6,794 bases of DNA from an uncultured Panacagrimonas sp. (lineage in GTDB: Bacteria; Pseudomonadota; Gammaproteobacteria; Nevskiales; Nevskiaceae), in contig CAMLNE010000238.1 of assembly GCA_946481265.1 (NCBI GenBank), positions 1 through 6,794 of the forward strand, read 5' to 3'. The translations under genes were made by a program, and so were the position numbers. The notes beneath the pieces are model-generated. The model was not told the DNA's origin and ran no database searches. It was given only the letters and a program-made list of their open reading frames with translations. Positions 5,094 through 6,794 of this stretch are shown piece by piece; position 1 is the first letter of the stretch, and each line of letters opens with the position of its first letter.

Positions 5094-6746
5094 ATGGTTC
5101 GTTTTCGAAGGAGCGCGTTCGCGCTGGCATTGGCTGCAACGGTGCTGGCAGGCTGCTTGGGTGATGACGGCAAGGATGGCGCGGACGGTCGGCCCGGACC
5201 GGCCGGCAGCGGCGAGGTCCTGCTCGAGCTTCGCCCGCTGGGCACCTATGAAGCCGGCGCCTTCGACGCCGGCGCGGCCGAGATCCTCGCCTACGACGCG
5301 CCGCGCCAGCGCCTGTTCGTCGTCAATTCCAGCGCGGTCACGGTCGATGTTCTGGATATCTCGAATCCTGCGGCGCCGACGCTGATCGACACGATCGACG
5401 CCATTGCCGAGGGCGCCAGCGCCAACAGCGTGGCGGTTTCCGACGGCATCGTCGCCGTGGCGATCGAGGCCGATCCGAAGACGGACCCGGGGTCGGTCGT
5501 GTTCTACGACGCGGCGACGCTGGCCAGGCTCGGCGAGGTCGCGGTCGGTGCGCTGCCCGACATGCTGACATTCACTCCGGACGGCACGCGCGTGCTGGTG
5601 GCCAACGAGGGCGAGCCGAACGCCGATTACAGCGTCGATCCGGAGGGCTCGATCAGCATCATTACGGTCAACGGCGGCACCGCACCGGTCGCCATCACCG
5701 CAGGTTTCGCCGCCTTCAATGGCCAGGCCGATGCGCTGCGCGTCAGCGGGGTGCGCATCTACGGGCCGGGCGCGAGCGTGGCCCAGGACCTCGAACCGGA
5801 GTACATCGCCATCGCGCCGGACGGCCAGTCGGCAGTTGCCACACTGCAGGAGAACAATGCCCTCGCGAAGATCGACCTGGTCAGCAACACGGTCACCGAT
5901 ATTCTTGCGCTGGGCTACAAGGATCACCGCATCGTCGGCAACGAACTCGACCCGAGCGACCGCGACGGCGGACCCCACCTGGCCAACTGGCCGGTGTTCG
6001 GCATGTACCAGCCCGACACGATCGCGGCCTACACCTTCAACGGCCGCACCTACTACGTCACCGCCAATGAGGGCGACGCACGCGAGTACGACACCTTCGA
6101 GGAGGAAGCGCGAATCGGCAGTGGCGGCTATGTGCTCGACCCGGCCACGTTCCCGAACGCGGCCGCGCTGAAGGCCAGCTCGGCGCTGGGACGGCTCAAT
6201 GCGACCCGCGCGCTGGGCGACACCGATGGCGATGGCGACTTCGACCGGATCCACGTGCTGGGTGGCCGCTCGTTCTCGATCTGGACGGACGACGGCACAC
6301 AGGTGTTCGACAGCGGCTCGGACTTCGAGCGCATCACCGCGCTGCGCTACGGCGCCGACTTCAACAACGACAACGCCGAGAGCGCGGGCGATTCACGCAG
6401 CGACAACAAGGGCCCGGAACCCGAGGCCGTGGCGGTGACGACCATCGCCGGGCGCACCTTCGCCTTCATCGGCCTGGAGCGCATGGGCGGCGTGATGGTG
6501 TACGACGTCAGCAACCCTCAGGCCGCGCGCTTCGTGCAGTACTTCAACCGGCGCGAACCCGCGGTGACCGTGGAGGACCTGGGCGACGCGGATGCCGGCG
6601 CTGCCGGCGACCTGGGTCCGGAGAGCATCGTCGTGATCCCGGCCGGGCAGAGCCCCCTGCCGGGCGTGCCGCTGCTGGCCATGGGCAACGAGGTCAGCGG
6701 CACCACGACGCTGTACCGCATCGACACGCTGGCACTCAGGCCCTAG
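5094..6746 (+). CDS. Lipoprotein with choice-of-anchor I (MSP130-like) beta-propeller domain
   Basis: An exported protein. FRRSAF, a hydrophobic run and the lipobox LAGC predict lipidation at Cys21; Leu at +2 predicts outer-membrane sorting. Residues 23-40 are six collagen-like Gly-X-Y triplets, probably a spacer. The rest (about 41-550) matches the choice-of-anchor I family, bacterial relatives of the MSP130 biomineralisation glycoprotein that are often labelled alkaline phosphatase-like; no phosphatase active site is visible. Repeats such as LPDMLTFTPDG (154-164), EPEYIAIAPDG (234-244), EPEAVAV (442-448) and GPESIVVIPAG (508-518) point to about seven propeller blades. DTDGDGDFD (376-384) resembles a calcium-binding loop. 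Members usually vary in how they are anchored, and here the anchor is an N-terminal lipid. The ATG has GGGGAG nine bases upstream. It follows speA by 126 bases with its own candidate promoter, so it is probably a separate unit. Biochemical role unknown. Confidence 0.85.
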   Translation: MVRFRRSAFALALAATVLAGCLGDDGKDGADGRPGPAGSGEVLLELRPLGTYEAGAFDAGAAEILAYDAPRQRLFVVNSSAVTVDVLDISNPAAPTLIDTIDAIAEGASANSVAVSDGIVAVAIEADPKTDPGSVVFYDAATLARLGEVAVGALPDMLTFTPDGTRVLVANEGEPNADYSVDPEGSISIITVNGGTAPVAITAGFAAFNGQADALRVSGVRIYGPGASVAQDLEPEYIAIAPDGQSAVATLQENNALAKIDLVSNTVTDILALGYKDHRIVGNELDPSDRDGGPHLANWPVFGMYQPDTIAAYTFNGRTYYVTANEGDAREYDTFEEEARIGSGGYVLDPATFPNAAALKASSALGRLNATRALGDTDGDGDFDRIHVLGGRSFSIWTDDGTQVFDSGSDFERITALRYGADFNNDNAESAGDSRSDNKGPEPEAVAVTTIAGRTFAFIGLERMGGVMVYDVSNPQAARFVQYFNRREPAVTVEDLGDADAGAAGDLGPESIVVIPAGQSPLPGVPLLAMGNEVSGTTTLYRIDTLALRP

Positions 6747-6794
6747 CCCGCATTTCTCACAGGTCGCCGGAGAATCCGCTTCAATCTACTGATC

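Noticed and set aside
5013..6254. 413-codon minus-strand frame opposite the lipoprotein gene
   Set aside because: It is antisense to a gene with signal peptide, lipobox and family motifs; its composition is that of a GC-driven shadow.

Overview
This window is high-GC DNA with a strongly GC-biased third codon position. It fits a Gram-negative proteobacterium, most likely a gammaproteobacterium of the Xanthomonadales/Lysobacterales or a relative. The reasons are a long biosynthetic arginine decarboxylase (about 628 aa) beside a proteobacterial-type spermidine synthase, and a lipobox-bearing surface lipoprotein. The taxonomic placement is inference; no rRNA or other marker is present. No tRNA, rRNA, CRISPR array, transposase or phage gene is visible.

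Layout. Bases 1-117 are a left-edge stretch with no confident gene. One frame is open from the window edge and its stop overlaps the next start as GTGA. Bases 118-2076 (+) encode a glycoside hydrolase family 9 enzyme with an N-terminal Ig-like domain and a membrane-targeting N-terminus. Its last codons and stop lie inside a perfect 13-bp inverted repeat (2060-2092). It converges with speE (2125-2970, minus), spermidine synthase. A 110-bp region (2971-3080) separates speE from the divergent speA (3081-4967, plus), biosynthetic arginine decarboxylase. Two overlapping GC-rich palindromes (4968-4998) follow speA. Bases 5010-5054 hold a Pho-box-like direct-repeat array and a possible -10. Bases 5094-6746 (+) encode a lipoprotein with a choice-of-anchor I / MSP130-like beta-propeller domain. 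The last 48 bases (6747-6794) show nothing identifiable.

How the genes work together. SpeA makes agmatine from arginine, and SpeE adds an aminopropyl group from decarboxylated AdoMet to putrescine to give spermidine. Agmatine-to-putrescine enzymes (SpeB or AguA/AguB) and AdoMet decarboxylase (SpeD) are not in the window and must lie elsewhere. The GH9 enzyme and the lipoprotein are each separate transcription units by orientation and spacing, with no evident link to polyamine synthesis.

Overall this looks like ordinary chromosomal sequence with known gene families. No previously undescribed multi-gene system is evident. The points most worth checking are the propeller lipoprotein (in-register acidic residues, collagen-like linker, candidate PhoB control) and the atypical GH9 active-site surroundings.
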